In this document: positions 16,536-25,526 of the stretch, one piece after another | How the letters are laid out: each line of letters begins with the position of its first letter | Position numbering within the stretch: the first letter of the stretch is position 1 | Assembly (NCBI RefSeq): GCF_014201715.1 | Contig: NZ_JACHFD010000021.1 | Location: 1 to 64,000 of the forward strand | Origin: Haloferula luteola | Lineage (GTDB): Bacteria; Verrucomicrobiota; Verrucomicrobiia; Verrucomicrobiales; Akkermansiaceae | Direction: 5' to 3' | Length of the DNA stretch: 64,000 nt | Notes under the pieces: generated by a model | Databases searched by the model: none | Seen by the model: only the letters and a program-made list of their open reading frames with translations | Told to the model about the DNA's origin: nothing | Program-made: the position numbers and the translations under genes

Positions 16536-17036
16536 TCAAAGTTCCTCATACAGGGGACGCAAGTGGTGCCGCAGTTTGTCTATCGCATATCGATACCGGC
16601 TGGCGGCGGTATGGGGGGAAATCTCGCAAATCGTGGCGATCTCCTCGAAAGTACGTTCCTCCCAAAGTTTCAGCACCGTGACGATGCGTTGTTCTTCAGG
16701 AAGCGCCATCAGGGCGACCTCCAGGCGCTCACGGAAGGCCTCGCGGTCTGGATCTTCGCTGCGCTCAAAGATGGGGTCGCGGCGGTGACGCTCGGCGTGT
16801 TCGCGACGGACTTTTTCGCGCCGGGAAAGGTCGATGGCAGCGCGACGGACCATTTGCAGCAGATAGGCGCGCTCGGTTTCAGGAGAGGTCCATCGGCCTC
16901 TGCCTTTGGCCAACTTCGCAAAGATCTCCTGCAAGACATCTTGCACGCTGGGTTCGTGGCGCAAGAGGACCATCCCAAGCCTGAAGAGTGCTGGGGCGTG
17001 CTCGTCGTAGAGTCTTTCCAGTTCTCGGCGTTTCAA
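16536..17036 (-). CDS. ECF-family RNA polymerase sigma factor
   Basis: A 166-residue sigma-70-like protein with region 2 (LYDEHAPALFRLGMVLL, DVLQEIFAKLAKG) and region 4 (LPEEQRIVTVLKLWEERTFEEIA with TICEISPHTAASRYRYAIDKLR as the helix-turn-helix), the compact ECF layout. The start is a TTG at 17036 placed nine bases after AAGGAGG; the GTG further upstream is in another frame that soon stops. It heads a three-gene operon with a small membrane protein and a GspG-tailed membrane protein, a layout typical of sigma/anti-sigma pairs plus a target. The promoter it recognises was not identified. Confidence 0.88.
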   Translation of the reverse strand: MKRRELERLYDEHAPALFRLGMVLLRHEPSVQDVLQEIFAKLAKGRGRWTSPETERAYLLQMVRRAAIDLSRREKVRREHAERHRRDPIFERSEDPDREAFRERLEVALMALPEEQRIVTVLKLWEERTFEEIATICEISPHTAASRYRYAIDKLRHHLRPLYEEL

Positions 17037-17045
17037 CGGGGATGG

Positions 17046-17052
17046 CCTCCTT
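17046..17052 (-). promoter_or_regulatory. Ribosome binding site supporting a TTG start
   Basis: AAGGAGG on the minus strand, nine bases before the TTG at 17036. No ATG or GTG in frame has comparable support, so the sigma factor is taken to start at TTG. Confidence 0.7.
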
Positions 17053-17157
17053 GCTTCACATTTTCACGACGCATCGGCCGCTGATTTTTGTCTAGCTGTC
17101 CGTCCAGAAAGTCATCCAGGTCCGAAGGTCGATCTTTTGAGAGACGATGGATGGCGC

Positions 17158-18474
17158 TCAATGCCTGCTGGAAGCCGTGCGGTCTTGGTCGAAGAACTGA
17201 AAAGTTCGACGAATGACTTCCTGGTTCGAAAGGATCGAAACGTGGCCTTCATCGTAGCCTCGAACTTCGACGGCGTCTGCGACCGCTTGCGGGTGCGTTT
17301 CGCTTGCGACGCTGACAGTACCGTCGTTTTCAGCAGGGAGGACCAGCGACGACTGGGAGCGATGCCCGTAAAGGAGCAGGTGGGGAGTTTTGCCAGAGAT
17401 CGATTCGGAGAAAATCCTCTGTTGGAAGGTGCTGTTGGGCACCAGATCATACCATGAAGGGATGACGGAAGGTGCCCTGCGGACGCCGGACCGTGCAAAC
17501 TCTTGCCCGCCCCATGGCGTGGAGATGCTGACGAAGCGATGCACATAGGAGTGCCCGTCGCGACGGTTCTTGAGGAGGAAATCCCGGGAAACGAGGCCGC
17601 CCATGCTATGGGCGACCACGTGCATTTTCCGAAATCCGTAGGCCTCGTGGAGCAGTTGGATGGCGGAATTGAGGGTGGAGCCCATGACATCGAGTTTGGC
17701 TCCTGTGGGGTAGTGGAAGAACCAAGCCTGGTAGCGGGAACGATCAAGGTGATCGAGAAAGGGCCGCCAGTCCTGAAGGGAGCCGGCAGCACCATAGACA
17801 AAAAGGATAGGAATACGGTGAACGTCGTAATTTTCCAGGAAGAAGATTCCAACTCCTGATTCGATGGGGTAGCTTGCGGGTTCCCAGTAGCCCCGGGATC
17901 CACGATCGCTGCTGAAGCGCGGTTCTTCGACTCGGGCAAGAGTTCCGAGTTCGACGGGGATGTTCCATCCCGTCACGATGTCTCGAGGGGCGCGGTCGGC
18001 TTTGAAGACATGGGCCGCTGCGACCAGGCTTTCGGGAAAGCGAGTCGCCGTTGAGAGCTGGCCTTGGACCATGGCTCCATGGGTGAAGGGGTCAATGAGA
18101 ACGGGTGCTGGTTTTCCTGACCCATCCGTATGGATCCATGCCGGTTCGCCCGGATCGTAGCTCTCATTGTCGTTCTGATCGGCGAATGCCATGAGGTATT
18201 GCTCGGTGTTGCGTTTGACAAAGAATCCAAAGACGCCGCCGGTGCCGACTTTGGCCCCGTCTACGGCGTGAACTTTCTGGGTGGTCGAGTCATAGCCGAG
18301 TGCGAGTCCATAGACGGTGGTATCGTCAGGCATCGGACTCAGACGGGCCATGACGGTGTCCGTTCGATCGATGAATCGGAGATCACGGCTCAATCGACGA
18401 AAGTTGGCACAGCCGACCAAGCAACCGGCGAGGAAGATCAACACGAGTCCGGGGCGCAAGCTTGGGGTGGGCAT
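17158..18474 (-). CDS. Lipoprotein alpha/beta hydrolase (PGAP1/lipase-like)
   Basis: A 438-residue protein with a lipoprotein signal (LVGC, Cys22; an LAGC at 15-18 also fits), so probably membrane-anchored outside the cytoplasm. An N-terminal beta-rich part (about 40-200) includes an Asp-rich DQNDNESYDPGE loop that may bind calcium. The alpha/beta-hydrolase domain (about 222-430) has the VYGAAGS loop, nucleophile Ser290 in AHSMGG, an Asp candidate in ENDGTVSV and a His in DEGHVSI, in the order expected for the triad. The sequence after the nucleophile (LVSRDFL, STPWGGQEF) is like PGAP1/LCAT-type esterases and lipases. The substrate is unknown. Confidence 0.85.
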   Translation of the reverse strand: MPTPSLRPGLVLIFLAGCLVGCANFRRLSRDLRFIDRTDTVMARLSPMPDDTTVYGLALGYDSTTQKVHAVDGAKVGTGGVFGFFVKRNTEQYLMAFADQNDNESYDPGEPAWIHTDGSGKPAPVLIDPFTHGAMVQGQLSTATRFPESLVAAAHVFKADRAPRDIVTGWNIPVELGTLARVEEPRFSSDRGSRGYWEPASYPIESGVGIFFLENYDVHRIPILFVYGAAGSLQDWRPFLDHLDRSRYQAWFFHYPTGAKLDVMGSTLNSAIQLLHEAYGFRKMHVVAHSMGGLVSRDFLLKNRRDGHSYVHRFVSISTPWGGQEFARSGVRRAPSVIPSWYDLVPNSTFQQRIFSESISGKTPHLLLYGHRSQSSLVLPAENDGTVSVASETHPQAVADAVEVRGYDEGHVSILSNQEVIRRTFQFFDQDRTASSRH

Positions 18475-18542
18475 GTTGCCCCATGTGTTACCGGAAAATC
18501 TGGCTCTAGGAAAGGTCCGAGAAGGTCCCGAGCTTTTGATTC

Positions 18543-21098
18543 TTAGGGATCGTAACGGACAGCAAAGCGACCGAATTCACCCGGAAGCCCGACATGAAGA
18601 AGATAATGGAATTCGACTCGTTCGTATTGGGCATTGAGTGGAAAGGTGACTTCAGTGACACCCGTGGTGACGGGCTGGAATTGGAGATCTGTGGCATACT
18701 CCATTTCGTAGCGGAAGAGGCCACTGCCGATGCGTCGGATGGATTTGGCAACCAGGCGGTGACTGTTTCCGGCCGCTTCGATGGTCAGAGTCGGAACTCC
18801 CGACGTGGCGGTTACGATATCCGAAACCCTCTGGAAGTCGGAGATAGAGGGGTTCATGTTGAAAGCCATTTCTTCGAAATTGGGAACCCCGTCGTGGTCA
18901 GGATCGGCATCGGGGAGGGTGTCGTTGCCGCTCAAGCCGAAAGAGGCGGCATAGCTTTCGACCGTCGTGGTATCGACCTGACTCCAGAGAATGTGGTCTC
19001 CAAGGAAACTGGCGGCGAAGATGTCCACGCTGCCGTTGGCGTCAAAATCGGCAGCAACCACATCCCGTGTATATTGGGGGCGGATGCTGAGGTCGGCACG
19101 CGTGAAGGTACCGTGACCATCGTTGATCCAGAGCGTGTCGGCGGCTTCGGTGAGTGAGCCCTGCGCCAACCAAATGTCGAGGTCGGTGTCGCCATCGGCG
19201 TCGTAGGCTACGGCACTGCGGCCATAGTTTCCGGTGAAGACCTGCGGAGACGCGGAGAAGCTACCCCGACCATCGTTGATCCAGAGGATGCTGGGGGCAT
19301 TGCCATTGACCTGAAGGAGATCGAGATCGAGATCCCCGTCGAAGTCGCCGAGTTGGAGGTCATAGGTCTCTCCCGAGCCAAGCGCCTGGCCGGTGGAGGT
19401 GAAACTGTTCGAGCCGCTATTGAGCCAAATGGTTGTGCCCTGATCGTAGTTGCCGACGATGAAATCGGGATGGGTGTCTCCATTCAAATCTCCGAAAGTG
19501 AGAGCATAGGTGGAACCGGTCCCCAGGGCGTCGATGATGGAGAAGCGTCCGCTCCCGTGGTTTCGATAGATTTTGTTCTGCCCGGGAGTGGCGAAGTAGT
19601 TGAGGTTTCCCACCACGGCATCGAGGTCCCCATCGTCGTCGAGATCGATGACGGCGACAGCACCACCACTGTCCGAGCCGATCTCCTGAGCGGCGGCGGT
19701 AAAATGTCCGGCACCGTCATTGAGCCAGAGTCGATCGGGCGACGCGCTGGAGTTGATGACGAGGAGATCGAGAAAGGTGTCGCCATTGAAATCCCCGACG
19801 CCGAGGGCGTTGTTGATGGGGTTGTTGTCGTGGGGCAACGTGCCGATTTCGGTGAACTGTCCCCGACCGTCATTGGCGAGGAGTTGCACGGTGCCTTCGA
19901 TCGTTCCCACCGCGACATCGAGATCACCATCGCCATCGAAATCAAAGGTCGCCACGCAATTGCCCTCGCTTCCCCCAAGTCGCTGGCCGGAGTCGGCAAT
20001 GGGTCCTCCTTCGCTCACGGGGATCCGCATCCAAACTTCACTGGGGAAGCCGTTGACGGTGAGGAAAAAATCGTTGTCGCCGTCGCCATCGAGGTCGGCT
20101 GTGTCCACATCGAAGGCGTTCTGGGTGCCGAGGGTGACGGCCAGCAAGCTGAAGGTTCCGGATCCATTGTTGCGCCAAACCTGGTTGGCTTCCGCGGTGG
20201 TATTACCGACAACGGCGTCGAGATCTCCATCCGTGTCGACATCGGTCAACACCGTGGAATAGGAATACTGTCCGCCGAGGCTCTGGCCTGAATCGGAGAA
20301 ATGTCCGGCACCGTCATTGAACCAAACTTCATTGGCGTTATCGCTCGAATGGCCATTGGAGATGAAGGCATCCGGATGGGTGTCACCATTGAGGTCGGCA
20401 AAGTCGATGTCGAAGCTGCTCTTGCTCCCCAGTGAGGTCCCCGCAAGTGTGAAGACCCCCGTTCCATCATTCATCCAGAGGGTGTTGGCGCCATTGTTCG
20501 CGAGCGCGAGATCAAGATGGGTATCATGGTTCACGTCGATGAGGGCACAACCTTGGGTGTATTGCATCCCGAGAATCTGGCCACTGTTGGAGAAGAGGCC
20601 ATGGCCATCGTTGAGCCAGACTTCACAGGGTTGGTTGGAGTCATTTGCAGGCACTACGGCGTCGAGATCTCCGTCGTGATCGAGGTCGCCGAGGGCCAAA
20701 GTCCGCCGGGAGTAAAATCCGCCAATCGTTTGGCCACTGTCGGTGAAGTTGCCTGCACCATCGTTGAGCCAGACGGCGCAAGGGGAAAAGTGGCGGGCGA
20801 AGAAGAGGTCGAGATCGCCATCACCGTCGAGGTCTCCGAGGGCGATGTCGCCAGCGGAAGGAAGGGTCGCGGCAGTGGGGCTTAGGTGGAAATTCCCGGT
20901 TCCATCGTTGACCAGCACATGTCCCTCACTGGTGAACTGAGCCATGCAGGCGTCGATGTCTCCATCGTCATCAATGTCCCCGAGGGCGTTGGCAAAGGCG
21001 GATGTCCCTTTGATGGGCTGCTCCCATGTGATCTGGAGATCCGCATGAACAAGAGGGCTTGAGAGGAGAAGACAAGGGGTAAGGATCGAGGGGTTCAT
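18543..21098 (-). CDS. Secreted FG-GAP/VCBS repeat protein
   Basis: Start at the ATG at 21098, which gives a signal peptide (MNPSILTPCLLLSSPLVHAD) and 851 residues. At least fourteen calcium-loop repeats of the form DxDGDxDL or DxNGDTxxD occur about every 45-60 residues (for example DLDGDGDLDL, DVNHDTHLDL, DFDANGSVDI), separated by WLNDGAGNF-type strands. This is an integrin-like FG-GAP beta-propeller or a chain of propellers. The last ~130 residues contain PDADPDHDGVPNFEEMAFNMNP, a thrombospondin-type-3-like spacer, and a beta domain frequent at the ends of verrucomicrobial secreted proteins. A role in surface adhesion or carbohydrate binding is likely but not shown. Confidence 0.88.
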   Translation of the reverse strand: MNPSILTPCLLLSSPLVHADLQITWEQPIKGTSAFANALGDIDDDGDIDACMAQFTSEGHVLVNDGTGNFHLSPTAATLPSAGDIALGDLDGDGDLDLFFARHFSPCAVWLNDGAGNFTDSGQTIGGFYSRRTLALGDLDHDGDLDAVVPANDSNQPCEVWLNDGHGLFSNSGQILGMQYTQGCALIDVNHDTHLDLALANNGANTLWMNDGTGVFTLAGTSLGSKSSFDIDFADLNGDTHPDAFISNGHSSDNANEVWFNDGAGHFSDSGQSLGGQYSYSTVLTDVDTDGDLDAVVGNTTAEANQVWRNNGSGTFSLLAVTLGTQNAFDVDTADLDGDGDNDFFLTVNGFPSEVWMRIPVSEGGPIADSGQRLGGSEGNCVATFDFDGDGDLDVAVGTIEGTVQLLANDGRGQFTEIGTLPHDNNPINNALGVGDFNGDTFLDLLVINSSASPDRLWLNDGAGHFTAAAQEIGSDSGGAVAVIDLDDDGDLDAVVGNLNYFATPGQNKIYRNHGSGRFSIIDALGTGSTYALTFGDLNGDTHPDFIVGNYDQGTTIWLNSGSNSFTSTGQALGSGETYDLQLGDFDGDLDLDLLQVNGNAPSILWINDGRGSFSASPQVFTGNYGRSAVAYDADGDTDLDIWLAQGSLTEAADTLWINDGHGTFTRADLSIRPQYTRDVVAADFDANGSVDIFAASFLGDHILWSQVDTTTVESYAASFGLSGNDTLPDADPDHDGVPNFEEMAFNMNPSISDFQRVSDIVTATSGVPTLTIEAAGNSHRLVAKSIRRIGSGLFRYEMEYATDLQFQPVTTGVTEVTFPLNAQYERVEFHYLLHVGLPGEFGRFAVRYDP

Positions 21099-21331
21099 GG
21101 GAAGGTTTTCCCGGGGAGGGACGGGGTGAGGTGCCGGGGTCAGTATGGAAGCTAGGTACCGAAAAGAGTTTGCCAAGCTTCGAGGCCCATTCTGAGATGT
21201 AAGATGGTGACGAAGGAGATCTCGTAAAAAAGTGATGACCTAACTCGCTGACCGACTGGGATCGATGGCGTGCATTCCATTTCAGACTCGCGAAGATGAG
21301 GAAAGATCGAGACATTCCACGCTCGATTTCC

Positions 21332-22075
21332 ATGAAAACCTGCGTTCTCATCCTCTCAGTATCGGGGCTTGCCCTTTCCTCGCTCCAGGCGGCGACGGTG
21401 GCGGTCGAGGCATTTGACAATGCGACGGTGCAACCCGGTGGCCCTCGTTCGGGCAGCAGCGGCGATGCCTTTTTCAACGTTGAAGGAAGCGCCAACGGCT
21501 CCTTTGCGAGTTATGGGGTGGCGGATTTTGCTCCCGGGCCCTTGGGCACGGTGACCGACATCACTTCGATGACGCTCAGCCTTTCTCAATCGAATGCTGG
21601 CTTCACCACGGATGGCGGTTTGAATCTTTATCTCGATACGAGCGTGTCGCTTTCGAGCATCGAGCCCGGGAGTTCTCCTCTTGCCTATGATGGCAGCGAT
21701 CCGGGGACCGCTACCGATGTCAGTGACGGAGACTTGACCCTGATTTCGTTAGGGACGGTGACCTTTACGGAGACGGCCTCGGGCGATGTGGATGTCTTCA
21801 ATTTGACCTTATCTCCTACGGCCGAGGCTGAGATTCTCGCTCGATTGAATGCCAGCGAAACGATTCGGGTGGTGATCGGCACTGGCGATAGCACCGTAGC
21901 GGCGACGTATGCAGGGTTTTCGAACTCCAGTTTCGCGGGTCCGACGCTGACGATTGAATACGTGCCGGAGCCGTCCAGCGGGTTGTTGGTCATGGGAGGG
22001 CTTTCCGGACTTGGACTCCTTCGAAGAAGAATGCGGGATGGTAGCCCGCGAGTGTCCAGCTTGGATGCGGTGTAG
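21332..22075 (+). CDS. PEP-CTERM protein, DNRLRE-like body
   Basis: Read from the ATG at 21332, where the signal peptide starts (MKTCVLILSVSGLALSSLQA), giving 247 residues. The body is a beta-sandwich-like sequence rich in Ser, Thr, Gly and Asp with segments such as VEAFDNATVQPGGPRSG and TLTIEYV, resembling the DNRLRE family of surface-protein domains. It ends with VPEPSSG, a hydrophobic stretch and RRRMR, a clear PEP-CTERM exosortase signal, followed by an unusually long 13-residue tail after the basic cluster. Predicted surface or matrix protein. Confidence 0.85.
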   Translation: MKTCVLILSVSGLALSSLQAATVAVEAFDNATVQPGGPRSGSSGDAFFNVEGSANGSFASYGVADFAPGPLGTVTDITSMTLSLSQSNAGFTTDGGLNLYLDTSVSLSSIEPGSSPLAYDGSDPGTATDVSDGDLTLISLGTVTFTETASGDVDVFNLTLSPTAEAEILARLNASETIRVVIGTGDSTVAATYAGFSNSSFAGPTLTIEYVPEPSSGLLVMGGLSGLGLLRRRMRDGSPRVSSLDAV

Positions 22076-22080
22076 TGGTT

Positions 22081-23301
22081 TCAATCGCCATCGGGTTTGG
22101 CGAGGTCGGTCAGCGGGCTAGGTGGATAGTGAAAGTCGGCCGGGAGGAGTGGATGGGCCGGGTCGATGGGCTCGATGCCGTGGCGGAAATGTTGGGCTAA
22201 TTCGGGGAGCTCGTTCTGGATGCCGTGGGCCATGCACCCGGCCAGCAGATAGCTTCCGTAGTCATTGTGGTGAGTGCCGTCCTGAAAAGCGGCTTCAAGC
22301 TGGCTACCCAGTGCCTGGTAGAGGGTGCGGCTCATGGCATGAAGGTCGATGAGAGGAGCGCCGGTGGTTTCGGAGACCTGTCGAACGGCATCGGGGTAGC
22401 GTCCCAGGGTGTCGGCCTTGACGCCGGACTTTCGCTCCATGGAGGTCACCAGCACTGGATGGGCTCCATGGGCACGAAAGCGGGTGACGGCTTGGGTGAG
22501 TTGGGTGGTGTAGCGATCCAGTGCATCCGGGCTGCGGTCCTTCATGTCGTTGTGGCCAAATTGGAGAAAGACATAGTCGCCGGGTTTGAGGAAGTGTTCG
22601 ACTTGTCGGAAGCGTCCGGCCGCGAGGGAGCTGCGGATGGTTTCACCGGACTCTGCGTGGTTGGCGACGGCGACGGATTCGTCGAAGAATACGGGCAGCA
22701 TTTGTCCCCAGGAGTTCCAAGGTTCATAGGGTTGGTCGGTGACGGTGGAATCTCCTAGGAGGAAAATCGTCTGAGCTTCGGGGGCTTTCCGAATCTCCAG
22801 GGAATCGATGGCGGGAGCTTGACCGTTGAACTCCAGGGTTAGCTTGGAGTCCCAATGCAGGTAGGGTTTTTCTCGGTCCTTGAGGCGGACTTGATCGCCG
22901 GGTTCGATTTCGGGAGTGCGAACATTGACGACAAATGACCGGGTTTTTGATTCGCCAGCGGGCACCTTGATAGCATCGAGCATCAGTCGACGGGACTCTG
23001 CTTTGATGGTGGTGTCGGAGGCGAAATGGGGTGCGCCGAGTTGGACGCTGACGAGGTAGTTGCCCGGTGGAGCGAGGATTGAGAAATAGAAACCTCCGGT
23101 TCCGGTGACCACGGTGCCTTGGTCGTGAGGCGAGCCGACCAAGTCGTAGCCGTAGCCTCTGGCAGAATGGTAGCGTTCTGAGGCGGTGACCAACAGGAAG
23201 CCATCGGTTGGTTCGGCTGTGCCGAAGTCCAATTGCCAAGTGTCCATCGCCCCGGAAAGCGAGGCGAGACTGATGAGACAGGCAGGGAGCAGGGTTTTCA
23301 C
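22081..23301 (-). CDS. Secreted rhamnogalacturonan acetylesterase-like SGNH hydrolase
   Basis: The frame is open to 23499, but the first part overlaps dinB. The GTG at 23301, with AGGA about 10 bases upstream, gives a signal peptide (KTLLPACLISLASLSGA) and 406 residues. An N-terminal beta domain (about 25-165) opens with WQLDFGTAEPTDGFLLV, common in CE12-type enzymes. The esterase domain has FLLGDSTVTDQ (catalytic Ser of block I), NHAESGETI (block II Gly), LQFGHND (block III Asn) and DGTHHNDYG (block V Asp and His). It would remove acetyl groups from pectic or related polymers. With the PL9 lyase and alpha-L-rhamnosidase in this window it fits a rhamnogalacturonan-degrading set. Confidence 0.87.
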   Translation of the reverse strand: MKTLLPACLISLASLSGAMDTWQLDFGTAEPTDGFLLVTASERYHSARGYGYDLVGSPHDQGTVVTGTGGFYFSILAPPGNYLVSVQLGAPHFASDTTIKAESRRLMLDAIKVPAGESKTRSFVVNVRTPEIEPGDQVRLKDREKPYLHWDSKLTLEFNGQAPAIDSLEIRKAPEAQTIFLLGDSTVTDQPYEPWNSWGQMLPVFFDESVAVANHAESGETIRSSLAAGRFRQVEHFLKPGDYVFLQFGHNDMKDRSPDALDRYTTQLTQAVTRFRAHGAHPVLVTSMERKSGVKADTLGRYPDAVRQVSETTGAPLIDLHAMSRTLYQALGSQLEAAFQDGTHHNDYGSYLLAGCMAHGIQNELPELAQHFRHGIEPIDPAHPLLPADFHYPPSPLTDLAKPDGD

Positions 23302-23359
23302 TCTGGCATCCTGAGGGGAGGATTTCCGATTTGGCGATCCCCCGAATGGAGGGTCTTGC

Positions 23360-24397
23360 TCAGAATAGATCGAGTTGTTGCTTTTCTTCGGGATCCCGAA
23401 AGCGAACTCCAACCCCCAGCAAGCGGACGGGGCGATTTTGACCGCGCTTCCAGGCTTCGGCGAGGAGCTCTTTGAGGAGATGGGCATCCAATTCCGCATG
23501 CGCTTTCTCGGCCGTGGTTCGAGTAAAGTCGGAGAACTTCATCTTGATGACGAGGGAGCGGATGAGGCGGTTGGAGTGTTTTCGCTCAAGGTCCTCGCGG
23601 ACCTCTTCGATCATGGCGAGGAGCATGGGCTCGAGGGCGGGCAGCGTCTGGATGTTTTCCGGAAAGGTATGCTCGCAGGAGACCGACTTGCGGATGCTTT
23701 CGGTGCGCACCTCCCGGGTGTCCTCGCCACGGGAAAGGTCATGGAGTTCCAAGCCCCAGGAACCGAAGCGTTGGGCCAATTCCAACTTGTCGAGACGCTG
23801 CAGGTCGCCGCAGGTGTGAATGCCCATGGCGTTCAGCTTGCCCCGCATTTTCGGCCCAATCCCCCACAATCGGCCGACCGGAAGTTGTGCCATGAATTCG
23901 GCGACCTCGTCGCGAGTGACTTCATGCTGACCATCGGGTTTGTTCCAATCCGAGGCGATCTTAGCGATGAGTTTGTTGGGTGCGATGCCAGCCGATGCGG
24001 TGAGCCCGGTTTCTTCGCGAATCTGGGCTCGCAGTTCGCGGGCAATGGCCGCCCCGGATGAGCGAAGATGGGAAACGTCGAGGTAGGCTTCATCTAGGGA
24101 GAGAGGTTCGATTTTCTCTGTGAAGCGGCCGAAGATGGCGCGGATGCGTGCGGATTCGGACCGATAGAGATCGAAGCGCACTGGCACCAGGATGAGGTGG
24201 GGGCACAACTCCTTCGCCTTGAAGACGGGCATGGCACTGCGGCAGCCGTACTTTCGTGCCTCATAGTTGGCAGTGGTGAGCACTCCTCGTCGCGAGCTGC
24301 CTCCCACACCAACGGGCTTGCCGCGAAGTGCGGGATTTTCGCGCTCTTCGATGGCAGCGTAGAAACAGTCCATGTCGATGTGGAGGATCTTGCGCAT
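23360..24397 (-). CDS. dinB: DNA polymerase IV (Y-family)
   Basis: The ATG at 24397 gives the standard start MRKILHIDMDCFYAAIEE and a 345-residue protein of normal length. The first catalytic Asp lies in HIDMDCFYA, and the second carboxylate pair in SLDEAYLDVS. A helix-hairpin-helix segment (GRLWGIGPKMRGKLNAMGI) and the little-finger region with SVSCEHTF follow. A beta-clamp-binding motif is likely at the very C-terminus (EEKQQLDLF). Pol IV carries out error-prone bypass of DNA lesions. No LexA operator was recognised upstream. It ends 58 bp before the acetylesterase start. Confidence 0.95.
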   Translation of the reverse strand: MRKILHIDMDCFYAAIEERENPALRGKPVGVGGSSRRGVLTTANYEARKYGCRSAMPVFKAKELCPHLILVPVRFDLYRSESARIRAIFGRFTEKIEPLSLDEAYLDVSHLRSSGAAIARELRAQIREETGLTASAGIAPNKLIAKIASDWNKPDGQHEVTRDEVAEFMAQLPVGRLWGIGPKMRGKLNAMGIHTCGDLQRLDKLELAQRFGSWGLELHDLSRGEDTREVRTESIRKSVSCEHTFPENIQTLPALEPMLLAMIEEVREDLERKHSNRLIRSLVIKMKFSDFTRTTAEKAHAELDAHLLKELLAEAWKRGQNRPVRLLGVGVRFRDPEEKQQLDLF

Positions 24398-24512
24398 CGT
24401 TTCCGGCCTTCCGCGGGGACGATGATCCGGCACGGCAGCGGCGGGGCGCAAGACGATCCCGGCAGAACGAAAAACTTGCGCGATGGAGGCTCTGGCGGAT
24501 GGTGGCGCGTTC

Positions 24513-25505
24513 ATGAAAGCTGCGCTCGTCCTTGCCTCCTGCCTTACCCTAGCATCACCCCTTTTCGCTGAGGCGTTTCCGGCGCTGGATGCCCGGTTGT
24601 CGAACTACGAGTATCCTTTTGAGGTGAAGATCCGCACCTTCGAAGCACAGGGACAAGACCTGGAAATGGCCTACATGGATGAGACTCCGGAAAAGCCGAA
24701 TGGGCACACCGTGCTGCTTCTCCATGGGAAGAACTTCTCGGGAGCGTATTGGGAAAAGACTGCGCGCTTGCTGATGAAGGAAGGTTTCCGGGTGATCATG
24801 CCGGACCAAATCGGCTTTGGAAAATCGAGCAAGCCATTGGAATTTCAATATTCTTTCCAGGCATTGGCGACCCAAACCCACGATTTGCTCAAGGATCTGG
24901 GAGTGGACCGTGTCGATGTTGTCGGACACTCCATGGGAGGAATGGTGGCGGCGCGCTTCGCGCTGATGTTCCCGGCGGTGTGCGAGAAACTGGTGTTGGT
25001 CAATCCTATTGGATTGGAGGATTGGAAGCGGATGGTCCCCTATCAACCGATCGACGACGCTGTGGCAGCAGAGATGAAGAAGGATGATGAGGCGGTGCGG
25101 AATTACATGAGCAAGGCCTACTTCGATGGGAAATGGGAGTCTTCCTGGGATCCGCTGCTGGCGATTCAAGCGGGGTGGACGAAAGGCCCGGCGAAGGAAC
25201 TCATGGCCAAGATCTCGGCAATCACCTCTGACATGGTGTTTACCCAGCCAGTGATTGACGAGTTTCCGGATATCAAGGTGCCGACTTTGTTGGTGATTGG
25301 TGAGCGTGACCGCACAGCGATCGGCAAAAACCGGGCCGATGCGAAAACCGCTGCTAAAATGGGACAATATCAGCGGCTTGGTCAGAAGGCCGCCAATGCG
25401 ATTCCGGGCTCGACCTACGTGGCCCTTCCAGGCATCGGCCACGTGCCCCAAGTCGAGGCATTTCAGGAATATGCTAAGGCCTTGGTGGGCTTCTTGAAAA
25501 AGTAA
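24513..25505 (+). CDS. Exported alpha/beta hydrolase
   Basis: Read from the ATG at 24513 (330 residues) with a signal peptide (KAALVLASCLTLASPLFAE). A full alpha/beta-hydrolase-1 domain: LLLHGKNFSG (oxyanion loop), DQIGFGKSSKP, nucleophile Ser140 in VGHSMGGM, an acidic residue in GERDRTA and His in GIGHVPQ. It resembles exported fluoroacetate-dehalogenase/epoxide-hydrolase-like esterases, but the substrate cannot be assigned. It diverges from dinB across about 115 bp that should hold both promoters. Confidence 0.88.
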   Translation: MKAALVLASCLTLASPLFAEAFPALDARLSNYEYPFEVKIRTFEAQGQDLEMAYMDETPEKPNGHTVLLLHGKNFSGAYWEKTARLLMKEGFRVIMPDQIGFGKSSKPLEFQYSFQALATQTHDLLKDLGVDRVDVVGHSMGGMVAARFALMFPAVCEKLVLVNPIGLEDWKRMVPYQPIDDAVAAEMKKDDEAVRNYMSKAYFDGKWESSWDPLLAIQAGWTKGPAKELMAKISAITSDMVFTQPVIDEFPDIKVPTLLVIGERDRTAIGKNRADAKTAAKMGQYQRLGQKAANAIPGSTYVALPGIGHVPQVEAFQEYAKALVGFLKK

Positions 25506-25526
25506 AGCCCCCCCCTTGGGAATGCC

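Noticed and set aside
18543..21098. Short-period DNA repeats in the FG-GAP gene that could be mistaken for a CRISPR or VNTR
   Set aside because: The repeats are protein-level (calcium loops), vary at the DNA level and have irregular spacing.
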